64,000 nucleotides of DNA from positions 4,614,501 to 4,678,500 of the forward strand of contig NZ_CP016616.1 in NCBI RefSeq assembly GCF_002741015.1, given 5' to 3'. Shown piece after piece: positions 38,590 through 47,217 of this stretch (position 1 is the stretch's first letter; each line of letters opens with the position of its first letter). The notes under the pieces were generated by a model. It had not been told where the DNA came from. It did no database searches and saw only the letters and a list, made by a program, of their open reading frames with translations. The stretch comes from Microvirga ossetica. Its GTDB lineage: Bacteria > Pseudomonadota > Alphaproteobacteria > Rhizobiales > Beijerinckiaceae. The position numbers and the translations under genes were made by a program.

Positions 38590-39135
38590 AGCTCGCGGCA
38601 CCACATTCCTAAGCAGCGGTACCGACTGACGAACTGCTCCGAGTACGATGCAGCCCTGCGTCAGCGCGGAAGTCTGACTGTCTGGTTCACGGACGGCGTG
38701 ATCGCGGCCTGGCGGGCTGAGCCTCGCACAACACGCGGTGGTCAAGCCCACTACTCGGCTTTGGCATCAGGACGGCGTTGACGCTGCGAGCCGTGTTCCG
38801 TCTGGCGCTGCGCCAAACTGAGGGACTGATCGGCTCGATCCTTCAGCTCCTCGGTCTGGATCTGGCTGTGTCCGATCACTCGACCCTGAGCCGCCGCGCC
38901 GGGACGCTGGAGGTTCCAAAGCATCGCAGAGCATGGACGCATGGGCTTGCAGAAGAGGTCCGGGTACACGCGACGAGCCTTGGTGGAAACATCCATGAGG
39001 CGCCTCAAACGAGTGATGGGAGACGGCTTGCGCTCGCAGATAGATCAACACCGCAAGACCGAGGTCGTCATAGCAATTTACGCCCTCAACCGCATGCTTG
39101 AGCTTGGACGCCCAAAGTCCGTCCGCGTCGCTTGA
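38590..39135 (+). pseudogene. Degraded IS5-family transposase (right copy)
   Basis: Fragments in order: RHHIPKQRYRLTNCSEYDAA and LRQRGSLTVWFT (N-terminus), then after a frame change LRAVFRLALRQTEGLIGSIL and DLAVSDHSTLSRRAGTL, then KRSGYTRRALVETSMRRLKR and YALNRMLELGRPKSV (C-terminus). The core between the second and third pieces is deleted. Related to, but clearly different in sequence from, the left copy at 33.4-34.0 kb. Confidence 0.85.
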
Positions 39136-39369
39136 ATGCGCGCTTGTCGGCCTTCAATCCGCTCACAGTCCGATCCCTGCAACAAAGCGGTCCAACTGCA
39201 CCAAGTGATAGTCGCTAGCGATCCCGTCCGAGGCCGAATACTGGCACATGGGGCAAGGACGAGGCGGTTCCTGACGGTCACGCCCCGAAGCCGGAGGGAG
39301 GAGAACAGCTTGCTCAGCGGCAGCTCCTTCGCTCCTGGGAAGGCAACTTGAACGTTCGGCAAAGGAACG

Positions 39370-39392
39370 CTGGAGCGTAAGCTACGCTCCAG
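39370..39392 (-). terminator. Strong hairpin downstream of the alpha/beta hydrolase
   Basis: CTGGAGCGTA / TACGCTCCAG, a perfect 10-bp stem with a 3-base loop, 19 bases beyond the stop of the leftward hydrolase. On the minus strand it is followed by CGTTCCTTTG, a weak T-tract. The rest of 39136-39369 shows no gene. Confidence 0.55.
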
Positions 39393-39410
39393 TATCGGAA
39401 AATCGCATGT

Positions 39411-40172
39411 TTACTTGGCGGTCGCGGCCTGCTCGATGAGCGCGGCGACTACCTCGGGTTTGGAAACGTACACCGCGTGGCTGCCAGGCGTTTCCACAAC
39501 AGTCGATCCGGCGCGTTGAGCCATCATGCGCTGCGCAGGAGGCGGGATCATGCGATCGTCCGCGGCAACCAGATAGTAGCTCGGTTTGCTCTTCCAGGCC
39601 GGAGCGGTGACGGCACCGGACAGAGCCTCCACGCCCCACGGAACCTGCGAGTCGGCCATGAAGGACGCCGTTTCGGGGTCGACATCGGCGGCGAAGGAGG
39701 CCGCGAATTTGGCTTTGTCGAGGAACAGGAAGCCATCTGCTGGCGGCAGGATCGGCGGCACGGGAGCGCCAGCCGGCGGATTGGCGATCAACGACGAAAC
39801 CGACTCGCCTTTGTCCGGAGCGAAGGCCGCGATGTAGACGACGGCTTTCACCTTCTCATCCGTGCCGGCTTCGCTGACGATGACACCGCCATAGGAATGG
39901 CCGACGAGAACGACAGGGCCATCCTGCTGGGCAAGCGTGCGTTTGGTGACGGCGACATCATCGGCAAGCGCGAGGGTCGGGTTCTGGACGATGCTGACGT
40001 TGTAGCCCTTCTTTTTCAGAAGCGCGTACACGCCTTGCCACCCCGAGCCGTCGACGAAGCCGCCGTGGACAAGGACAATATTCCTGATGCTGGCAGGCTG
40101 GGCGTGGACGGGATTGAGAGCGGTCGCGGCCAAACCGAGCACGGCAGCGGCGGTGATCAGGCTCTTGATCAT
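39411..40172 (-). CDS. Secreted alpha/beta hydrolase (EstC/hydroxynitrile-lyase-like)
   Basis: 253 residues. A signal peptide ends PVHAQP. Core motifs: oxyanion strand IVLVHGGFVDGSGW, nucleophile VGHSYGGVIVSEAG, acid loop AADDRMIPP, His in PGSHAVYVSKP. Together they match the HNL/EstC group of small esterases common in Proteobacteria, where aryl or short acyl esters are split. ATG 40172 follows GGGAG at 8 bases; an ATG five codons upstream overlaps that site. Confidence 0.9.
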   Translation of the reverse strand: MIKSLITAAAVLGLAATALNPVHAQPASIRNIVLVHGGFVDGSGWQGVYALLKKKGYNVSIVQNPTLALADDVAVTKRTLAQQDGPVVLVGHSYGGVIVSEAGTDEKVKAVVYIAAFAPDKGESVSSLIANPPAGAPVPPILPPADGFLFLDKAKFAASFAADVDPETASFMADSQVPWGVEALSGAVTAPAWKSKPSYYLVAADDRMIPPPAQRMMAQRAGSTVVETPGSHAVYVSKPEVVAALIEQAATAK

Positions 40173-40443
40173 CTGCTTATCTCCCATTAGTGGCGAGTCG
40201 ATGCTGGATGCGTCGAGGATACCTGCGCGCAGTATCTTGTTCCAAACCCTTGATGGGGGAAAGACGGTTTGACAGGCGCAGCCTCAGCCAATCGGTTCGC
40301 CCTCGACACCGCCGTTCCGGCGGCGTCACTTCGGCCGCCAGGAGGATGCCTTTCATCGCGCGGGCTCCCATGCCACGGCCTTGTGTGCTAAGATCGAGGC
40401 CTTAGCAGTGGAGTTGAACCCGGCACAGGCGAGGAGTCGCCTC

Positions 40444-41168
40444 ATGATGGAGTTCGTCCGCTACAGCCCTGGGATCGAAGCCCCAGACCCCAACTTCGAC
40501 ACGGCCCTTCAGGTCGTCCTCGACGATCTCAGGAAACAGGTAACGGCTTCGCCCAGGGTGGAGGGCCAAGGCCTAGCCATTCGCAACGCGCATGCGAAAG
40601 ACTACGGTCTCACGCGTGGCGAGGTCGAGATCCTCGCTAACCTTCCGCCCGAGCATGCGCAGGGCATCTACGCCAAGCCCGGCCGTCACGAGGCCATGGT
40701 CCGCTTTCTGCACGAACCTGTACCAGACGCCGATCGAGGACGTGACGGTGCGGTGGCCGGAGAGCCTGTCGCCGTTCGTGACCGTCGCGAAACTCCGCCT
40801 GCCGCAGCAGGACATCCGCGGCGACGACAATCTCGAGAGGATGGATGCGACCTCAATGTCGCCGTGGTGCGTGACCGAGGAGCACCGGCCTCTGGGCAGC
40901 ATCATGCGCCCGCAAGGAAGTGTACCGCCTGTCGTCGATCCTGCGCCACCAACTCAATCATCAGGACCGAAAGAAGCCGGAGAATCTCGTCGAGGTCTTC
41001 GGAGAGGGTAGCGGTCATTGCAGCCGGCCAATGGGGTTTTCACAATCCCGAGGGATCCTGTCCGCCGACGGGTCCACGGGATCGAGACGTTCAACGTCCT
41101 TCGCGGCGGCGAGTATCTGTTCATGCCGAGCCTTTCGGCGCTCGACTGGATCTCACGTCTTCCGTGAT
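40444..41168 (+). pseudogene. Catalase-family / DyP-peroxidase remnant
   Basis: Three frames carry related pieces. The N-terminal piece is VRNAHAK-like (AIRNAHAKDYGLTRGEVEIL, GIYAKPGRHEAMVRF). From about 40715 in another frame comes PIEDVTVRWPESLSPFVTVA, LPQQDIRGDDNLERM and MSPWCVTEEHRPLG, typical of catalase-family proteins. Then SSILRHQLNHQ and NLVEVFG. The last stretch (TFNVLRGGEYLFMPSLSALD) resembles the C-terminus of DyP-type peroxidases. About 150 residues of the catalase core are missing, so it is a multiply broken gene. Confidence 0.75.
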
Positions 41169-41194
41169 CTGATGGCAATTAGGAAGGAAGGACA

Positions 41195-41719
41195 ATGAAC
41201 ACCCGCGCCAAGACACTTCCCGCAGCCGCGGTAGTGCTGATCCTGGGCACAGCCGTTTACGCGCAGGACAAATACGCGTTGACATCGCTGAGTGGGATCG
41301 CGTTCTCCGACTTCAGGGGATATGAGGACTGGGCGGTGGTCTCGTCCGCGCGGACCGATGAGGTGCTCAAGGTGATCGTCGCCAATCCGACCATGATCGA
41401 GGCGTACAAGGCCGGCGTACCGGGCAACGGCCAGCCGTTCCCGGATGGCTCCAGGATCGCAAAGCTCCAGTGGAAGCCGAAGAAGAGCACAGAGGCCCCC
41501 TTCGTCGTGGACGTGCCGGACGTGTTCTCGCAGGCGTTCGTCATCGAAAAGGACAGCAAGCGGTTTCCAGACAGCGGCGGATGGGGTTATGCGTTGTTCA
41601 ACTATGAGCCCGCGTCCGACAGTTTCACGGCCGATCCTAGCCCTTCGGACTGCGGACACGCATGCCACGTGGCAGTGAAGGCGAAGGACTACATCTTCCA
41701 TCCGTACCAGAAGCGTTGA
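41195..41719 (+). CDS. Cytochrome P460-family haem protein
   Basis: 174 residues. A signal peptide ends AVYAQD near 24. The cytochrome P460 fold is recognisable (FRGYEDWAVVSSARTDEVLK, GNGQPFPDGSRIAKLQW, GGWGYALFNYEP) and the C-terminal haem motif CGHACH is intact. Family members bind a c-type haem cross-linked to lysine and oxidise hydroxylamine or take part in other redox roles; the substrate here is unknown. The start has a clean AGGAAGG site. It is intact although flanked by two broken genes. Confidence 0.9.
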   Translation: MNTRAKTLPAAAVVLILGTAVYAQDKYALTSLSGIAFSDFRGYEDWAVVSSARTDEVLKVIVANPTMIEAYKAGVPGNGQPFPDGSRIAKLQWKPKKSTEAPFVVDVPDVFSQAFVIEKDSKRFPDSGGWGYALFNYEPASDSFTADPSPSDCGHACHVAVKAKDYIFHPYQKR

Positions 41720-41809
41720 AACAGCGATTTCCGCATGGCCGCTAGATATACACCATCCCGAATTTTGGGGGGCCCGATCCGCGCCGTTTCATCATAACGG
41801 AGGTCTGTC

Positions 41810-43116
41810 ATGAGCGCTTCGACGTTTCTGTTCGCCACGGGGATCGAGAACAGCTATCCGACCATCAATAGTGGCCGAACCCGCATCGACCAGATGGAAA
41901 AGTGCGGGCACTACACCTTCTGGAAGACGGACTTCGATTTACTCGACGACGTCGGCATAAGGGTGCTGCGGTACGGCCCGCCAATCCACACGACGTGGCT
42001 CGGGCAGGGACGCTACGACTGGGAATTCTGCGACCAGACCTTCGGTGAACTCTATCGCCGCAATGTCGTGCCGATCGTCGACCTCTGCCACTTCGGGGTG
42101 CCCGACTGGATCGGCAACTTCCAGAACCCCGACCTTCCCGAGCTCTTTGCTGGGTATGCGCAGGCTTTTGCCGAGCGTTTTCCCTGGGTTCAGCTCTACA
42201 CGCCGGTCAATGAGATGTTCGTCTGCGCCGCATTCTCGGCGGCCTACGGCTGGTGGAACGAGCAGCTTGCGAGCGACCAGGCCTTCGTCACGGCCCTGAA
42301 GCACATCGTCAAGGCCAACGTGCTGGCCATGGGTATGATCCTCGACGTCCGCGCCGATGCCATCTTCATCCAGAGCGAGTCCTCGGAGCACTTCCACCCC
42401 GACTGCCCGAATGCGATTCCGCTCGCCGAGTTCTGCAACGCCCGCCGCTTTCTTCCGCTCGATCTCAACTACGGCCGGCGGGTGGATTCGGACATGTTCG
42501 TCTATCTCATGGACAACGGCATGACCGGGAAGAGTACTACTTCTTCATGCGCGCCAATCTCAAGCGGCACTGCGTCATGGGCAACGACTATTACGTGACC
42601 AACGAGCACCTCGTCTCGGCTAACGGACACAGCAGCGCATCCGACGAGGTCTTCGGCTATGCGGAGATCACCCGCCAATACCACGACCGCTACCGGCTGC
42701 CGGTCATGCACTCGGAGACGAACGTCAAGGAGGGGCCGCGCGGAGACGAGGCGGTCAAGTGGCTCTGGAAGGAGTGGTCCAATGTCCTGCGTATGCGCAA
42801 CTCCGGCGTGCCGATGATCGGCTTCACATGGTACTCGCTCACCTACCAGGTCGACTGGGACACTGCCCTGCGGGAGGAGAATGGGACTGTCAACCCGCTC
42901 GGCCTGTATGACCTGGACCGTAACATCCGGGCGGTCGGGCAGAGTTATCGGAAACTGATCCACGACTGGTGCCAAGTGCTACCGGCCCAGAGCGTCTGTC
43001 TGCAACTGCTGATCAGGGAGCCGCAAGACTTCGACGAGCCGTTCGCCGAACGTGTGCGAAAGTCCATGAAGTGGATCTGCGAGAGAACGCCCAGCGAGCC
43101 CCTGATGTCCAGCTAG
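41810..43116 (+). pseudogene. Family 1-type glycoside hydrolase with one frameshift
   Basis: Frame 1 (41810 to about 42525) encodes a TIM-barrel start with PPIHTTWLGQGRYDWEFCD, PIVDLCHFGVPDWIG and the acid/base glutamate in YTPVNEMF near residue 135. Frame 2 (about 42527 to 43116) continues EEYYFFMRANLKRHCVMG, nucleophile glutamate in VMHSETNVKEG, and GFTWYSLTYQVDWD. Inserting one C at ATGACC/GGGAAGAG (about 42530) restores one protein of about 435 residues. Both catalytic residues survive, so this is either a recent mutation or a sequencing error. Confidence 0.85.
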
Positions 43117-43141
43117 CATCAATGCAAGCAACAGCACAGAG

Positions 43142-43348
43142 GGCTGGCTGCGGCGGCAATGCCACCAGGGTCTGCTCGCGCTCGATGATCCCGGTGTCGC
43201 CGCCGATATGCTGCGCGGCATGATGATCATGGAGCCGCAGCGAGCCGTGATGCTGGGCCAACGTCCCGCGCCCGATGCGGAAGAGATCGCGGCGCGGGCC
43301 AGCATGTGCGCGCGCTTGTTCCTGAACGGTTGCCGCTCGATTGGGTGA
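43142..43348 (+). pseudogene. TetR/AcrR regulator, C-terminal remnant
   Basis: The 68-codon open stretch (GLLALDDPGVAADMLRGMMI, EEIAARASMCARLFLNGC) has the pattern of the C-terminal ligand domain of AefR/AcrR-type TetR regulators. The DNA-binding helix-turn-helix half is absent and there is no start. It converges on the MaoC gene, with stop codons 3 bases apart. Confidence 0.55.
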
Positions 43349-43351
43349 TGC

Positions 43352-43825
43352 TCAGGACACGGAAGTGGACGGGCTCCGTGGAACCACAAGCTTCGACGTC
43401 AGCACCTGAACGACTTCGCCGCGGTGGTTCCGGGTCTCGCTCCGCAACACCACGATGCCCCGGTCCGGCTTTGAGCGGGACGGAATGATCTCCATGACCT
43501 CGCTGACGACATGCAGCTCGTCGCCGGGACGGGTTGGTTTGGGCCACGCGATCTCGCCTCCCGCGCCGATGAGGCCGCCGGCGATGGGCGCGCCACCGTT
43601 CACGAGCAATCGCATCGTGAGGGCGGCGGTGTGCCAGCCGCTGGCGGCGAGGCCGGCAAAGAGCGATTGGGCGGCGGCATTCTCATCGAGATGAAAGGGC
43701 TGCGGGTCGAACTCTTTCGCGAACCGTTTGATTTGTTCGGCATCCAGTCTATGCGACGGGCTGGTGAAGGTCTGGCCAACGTGCAGATCGTCCAGAAACA
43801 GATAATTCCGTGTTTCGTTAACCAT
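43352..43825 (-). CDS. MaoC-like (R)-specific hydratase
   Basis: 157 residues, a single hot-dog fold. The hydratase-2 motif is present with D40 and H45 (FDPQPFHLDENAA), followed by GLAASGWHTAALTMRLLV. It hydrates or dehydrates an acyl-thioester. The size and the GGEIAWPKPTRPGDEL segment match stand-alone MaoC enzymes of acyl-CoA metabolism. Monocistronic in appearance. The TauE-type transporter lies upstream on the same strand, 96 bases away. Confidence 0.9.
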   Translation of the reverse strand: MVNETRNYLFLDDLHVGQTFTSPSHRLDAEQIKRFAKEFDPQPFHLDENAAAQSLFAGLAASGWHTAALTMRLLVNGGAPIAGGLIGAGGEIAWPKPTRPGDELHVVSEVMEIIPSRSKPDRGIVVLRSETRNHRGEVVQVLTSKLVVPRSPSTSVS

Positions 43826-43921
43826 TTGAGCCGGGTCCCTACATGATCAGGATCAAGGTGCCCGCAGGGTGACGCTGATGTCACAGAGGCACGACCAACA
43901 GCAGACATACACAGTCTAAAT

Positions 43922-44701
43922 TTACGCGAGATAGCCGGAAACACCATCCCACAACAGTTTCAACGCCGTCACGACCAGCAATCCATAGCAGGCCCGATAG
44001 AGCTGACGCTGGTCCAGCCTTCCGTGAAGTCGCCAACCCAACCACACGCCGCTGGGAATGGCGAGCAGGCAGGCCGCCATCAGTGTCCAGTCATTGCCCG
44101 CCGGTCTCACCAGCAGCAGCCACGGCACCGCCTTGGTCGCGTTGCCGACGGTGAAGAACAGGCTCGTCGTTCCCGCATAGACGTCCTTGCTGAGGCCGAG
44201 TGGCAGCAGATACATCGCGAGCGGCGGTCCGCCCGAATGCGCCACCATGGTGCTGATGCCCGATGCGAGGCCGGCAGCGACCGCCTTCGGCGACGAACGC
44301 GGGCGGATCGTCACGTTCGTGCCGCTCACGAGCCACAGGCCGACGAAGACCAAGGTGATCGCCGCCATCATGATCGCGATGGCGCGATGGTCCAGAACGC
44401 GGAACAGCAGATAGCCAAACCCGATCCCGATCACGAGCCCCGGCAACAGCCGCACGAGGTCCGGTTTCGACCATGTCGAAGGCTTCCAGTAGCGCAAGGC
44501 GAACAGGTCCATCGCCACCAGCAACGGTGCGAGGAGGCCGCCGGCCGTCACCGGATCCATCACAATCGACAACAGCGGAATGCCCACGATGGAGAACCCG
44601 CCGCCGAACGCGCCCTTCATGAAGCAGATCAGGAAGACGCCGGCAAACGCGACCAGGATCGTGACTGCTGTCAGCTCCGGCGCGGCCGGGGAGGCGATCA
44701 T
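43922..44701 (-). CDS. TauE/SafE-family membrane exporter
   Basis: 259 residues with about eight membrane helices. The family motif is seen twice: CFMKGAFGGGFSIVGIPLLS at the N-terminus and ASGISTMVAHSGGPPLAMYL in the second half. Members export or import sulfite, sulfoacetate and other small organic anions. The ATG overlaps the stop of the DUF1127 gene upstream as ATGA, so translation is coupled. Confidence 0.92.
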   Translation of the reverse strand: MIASPAAPELTAVTILVAFAGVFLICFMKGAFGGGFSIVGIPLLSIVMDPVTAGGLLAPLLVAMDLFALRYWKPSTWSKPDLVRLLPGLVIGIGFGYLLFRVLDHRAIAIMMAAITLVFVGLWLVSGTNVTIRPRSSPKAVAAGLASGISTMVAHSGGPPLAMYLLPLGLSKDVYAGTTSLFFTVGNATKAVPWLLLVRPAGNDWTLMAACLLAIPSGVWLGWRLHGRLDQRQLYRACYGLLVVTALKLLWDGVSGYLA

Positions 44702-44937
44702 CGCATCCTCGCCCGGTTAGGAGCAGTCATGAAGCCGTGGACCGCAGCCTCGATCTCGGAATACGCGAGGCCGATGTCCCGGAGTCCTTCGTCATCGAGC
44801 TCGCGGAGGTGTGCAACGGCCGCACGACGGGCGAAATGGCGCCTGATCCTCTTCCAAGAGGCGGTGACCGTCAGAAGGCCTGCGCCGGTCCTCGACGCTC
44901 CGGCTGGATGGATGATGGTCGAAAGGGTTGCGGACAT
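44698..44937 (-). CDS. DUF1127-family small protein
   Basis: 79 residues. The C-terminal DUF1127 core is clear: RRAAVAHLRELDDEGLRDIG followed by LAYSEIEAAV. DUF1127 proteins of alphaproteobacteria are short, Arg-rich and often linked to RNA turnover or phosphate metabolism. ATG 44937 is 8 bases after GGAG. It overlaps the TauE-type gene by four bases (ATGA), an unusual operon partner. Confidence 0.9.
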   Translation of the reverse strand: MSATLSTIIHPAGASRTGAGLLTVTASWKRIRRHFARRAAVAHLRELDDEGLRDIGLAYSEIEAAVHGFMTAPNRARMR

Positions 44938-45026
44938 GTCTGATCTCCAGTGCTTGCTCCGCAGCAATGCCAGGTACAATCGGGTTGATGTCGGCAGAAT
45001 GCTCCACGCCACGAGGCAGACTATCT

Positions 45027-45335
45027 TCACTTGATCATGTCGTAGAGCTGGCCCGAGCACTGGGCGACGAGGATCAGGAGGAGGACGCCGAAGAACCACA
45101 GCCAGGAGCCGCTGCGCCGCCTGGGCTGAGGGGCTGGGTATTCGCTTGCCTGCGGCCTGATCACCGGCGCGGGCGGTACGGGCAGGCGCTCGATCAGTTC
45201 GGCCGATGCGGCCGGGATGGTGCCCTCCATTCCAATGAACCTGAATCGCACCGGAATCCCGCCCACGAAGCCGACTTCGGCCGGCTGAACCGTGGCATTG
45301 TAGCTAACCCACCAGTATTCCCTGCGATCGTCCAT
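45027..45335 (-). CDS. Tail-anchored membrane protein of unknown function
   Basis: 102 residues. A soluble head with beta pattern (REYWWVSYNATVQPAEVGFV, IPVRFRFIGMEGTIP) is followed by a proline-rich linker and one C-terminal membrane helix (WLWFFGVLLLILVAQC), giving a tail-anchored topology. ATG 45335 was preferred over an upstream in-frame start because the added 41 residues look non-coding; the ribosome site is weak. No family was recognised. It is 89 bases upstream of the DUF1127 gene. Confidence 0.6.
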   Translation of the reverse strand: MDDRREYWWVSYNATVQPAEVGFVGGIPVRFRFIGMEGTIPAASAELIERLPVPPAPVIRPQASEYPAPQPRRRSGSWLWFFGVLLLILVAQCSGQLYDMIK

Positions 45336-45456
45336 CAAGCACTCTTTCAAATATCGGAGGCAACTCTCACGGGTATTGGGGGCACCTTGATCTGGAAATC
45401 CAGAGCCAATTAGGTCAGGGTGGCCAAAGTTTTTTGCAGGCCTTCCAGAGGATTTC

Positions 45457-46449
45457 ATGAACGTATTAGTGACCGGCGGCGCGGGCTATATCGGGGGCCA
45501 TATGGTTCTGGCCCTCCTCGATGCGGGCCACCGCCCCGTGGTTTTCGACAATCTGTCGACCGGCTTCCGCTGGTCGGTGCCGGAGGGCGTGCCGCTCGTG
45601 GTCGGCGATGTGGGCGACTACGAGCTGGTGCTGCGCACCCTGCAGACCCACCGCATCGACGCCATCGCCCATTTCGCCGCCAAGCTGGTGGTGCCGGAAT
45701 CGGTCTCCGATCCACTCGGCTATTATCTCAACAATACGGTGAAGAGCCGCTCGCTCATGGCGGCTGCTGTCGCCGCAGGAATCGACAAGTTCGTCTTTTC
45801 CTCGACGGCCGCCGTCTACGGCAACACCTCCGACAGGCCGATCGACGAGGATACGCCGCTCGCGCCCCTGTCGCCCTATGGCAGCTCGAAGCAGCTCACC
45901 GAGGTGATGCTGCGCGACGTGGCTGCCGCCCACAACATGCGCTACGTGGTGCTGCGCTATTTCAACGTGGCCGGCTGCGACCCGGCCATGCGCCATGGGC
46001 AATCGACGGCGAACGCCACCCACCTGATCAAGGTGGCGATCCAAACTGCGCTCGGCATGCGCCCGCACATGGAGGTGTTCGGCACGGATTATCCGACGAA
46101 GGACGGCACCTGCATCCGCGACTACATCCATGTGAGCGACCTGATCGCGGCGCATGTGCAGGCGCTCGACCATCTCGGCGGGGGCGGGGAAAGCCTGGTC
46201 ATGAACTGCGGCTACGGCCATGGCTATACCGTGTCCGAGGTCATCGAAACCGTGCGGCAGGTCTCCGGCAAGCCGGTGGAGGCCAAGATCGGCCCGCGCC
46301 GGGCCGGCGATCCGGTCACCATCGTGGCGGATTCGACCAAGATCCGCACCCGCCTGGGCTGGGAGCCGCGCCTCGACGATCTTGCCACCATCGTCGAGCA
46401 TTCCCTGCGCTGGGAGACCATGCTCCGTGAGCGCAACCTCAAGCTCTGA
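45457..46449 (+). CDS. galE: UDP-glucose 4-epimerase
   Basis: 330 residues. SDR extended fold: NAD motif VTGGAGYIGGHM, catalytic Ser-Thr and Tyr-x-x-x-Lys in SSTAAVYG and SPYGSSKQLTE, and substrate segment LRYFNVAGCDP. Interconverts UDP-glucose and UDP-galactose for surface polysaccharides. Length and motifs are normal. The start lies after AGAGGA. It marks the return to ordinary chromosomal genes. Confidence 0.96.
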   Translation: MNVLVTGGAGYIGGHMVLALLDAGHRPVVFDNLSTGFRWSVPEGVPLVVGDVGDYELVLRTLQTHRIDAIAHFAAKLVVPESVSDPLGYYLNNTVKSRSLMAAAVAAGIDKFVFSSTAAVYGNTSDRPIDEDTPLAPLSPYGSSKQLTEVMLRDVAAAHNMRYVVLRYFNVAGCDPAMRHGQSTANATHLIKVAIQTALGMRPHMEVFGTDYPTKDGTCIRDYIHVSDLIAAHVQALDHLGGGGESLVMNCGYGHGYTVSEVIETVRQVSGKPVEAKIGPRRAGDPVTIVADSTKIRTRLGWEPRLDDLATIVEHSLRWETMLRERNLKL

Positions 46450-46510
46450 TAACCGTGGATCGGCGCCCGTCTGTAAGGGCGGGTTAAGAACCTCTGCCTC
46501 AAATGCTTGT

Positions 46511-46538
46511 CGGGCGGCCGGCGATTCCCGGCCGCCCG
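46511..46538. terminator. Very strong hairpin between galE and doxX
   Basis: CGGGCGGCCGG / CCGGCCGCCCG, a perfect 11-bp stem with a 6-base loop, 62 bases past galE and 26 bases before the next start. There is no T-run, so it may act as a rho-dependent barrier, an mRNA stabiliser or a leader structure instead. Confidence 0.45.
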
Positions 46539-46563
46539 CGATCGGCAAGCCGGAGGTAGGACC

Positions 46564-47112
46564 ATGTTTGAGGGCAGGGGAGCAGGGATCAACGGAATTC
46601 TGCTGCTGAATCGCCTGCTGCTCGCAGGCTGCTTCCTGCCGGCGGCGATCGGGCGGGTCACGAACATTTCCGGCTTCGCCGCCACGCTCACCATGAAGGG
46701 CGTTCCCTATGGCGATGTGGTGGCGACCCTGATCGTCCTTGCCGAGGTTTTCGGCCCCTTGGCCCTGATTTTCGGCCTGGCGCCGCGCCTCAGCGCTTCC
46801 GTCCTCATCGGGGCGCTGGCGGTGACGACGGGCACCCTGCACCGCTTCTGGGAATATGGCGGGCTGAACCGGCAGGCGGAGCAGGCCTTGTTCCTGTCTC
46901 ATCTCGGCGTTCTTGCCGGGCTTCTCTTCTATGCCCTCACGGGCCCCGGCGCCTGGAGCTGGCAGGCCTGGTGGCGCGGCTTCAACGGCAAGGCCAAGCC
47001 TGCGAAGGGCAAGAGGAAGCAGCCGTCCCGTCCCCGTGCGGCGCCCCGTCCGCGGCCCGCGCCGGCCCGGCAGCCGATGGAGGACGACGACGAGATGGCC
47101 GATGCGGCGTGA
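46564..47112 (+). CDS. DoxX-family membrane protein
   Basis: 182 residues. Four membrane helices (LLLNRLLLAGCFLPAAIGRV, VVATLIVLAEVFGPLALIFG, SVLIGALAVTTGTLHRFW, LGVLAGLLFYALTGPG) match DoxX proteins, which support quinone-linked or detoxification reactions at the inner membrane. A basic, Pro/Arg-rich tail of 40 residues ends with an acidic patch (EDDDEMAD). GGAGG precedes ATG 46564. Confidence 0.85.
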   Translation: MFEGRGAGINGILLLNRLLLAGCFLPAAIGRVTNISGFAATLTMKGVPYGDVVATLIVLAEVFGPLALIFGLAPRLSASVLIGALAVTTGTLHRFWEYGGLNRQAEQALFLSHLGVLAGLLFYALTGPGAWSWQAWWRGFNGKAKPAKGKRKQPSRPRAAPRPRPAPARQPMEDDDEMADAA

Positions 47113-47217
47113 GGCTTTCCCCCGCCTTCATTCAGCCTCTTATCCAGACCATAAAGCCTTGCAGGGCCGTGCTTTTACGCACCGGCATGGGTGATTTTTC
47201 AGGTTAGCAGTGGCGTC

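Noticed and set aside
45466..46902. A 478-codon open frame antisense to galE and doxX.
   Set aside because: His/Arg/Gly-rich shadow composition; it crosses two real genes.
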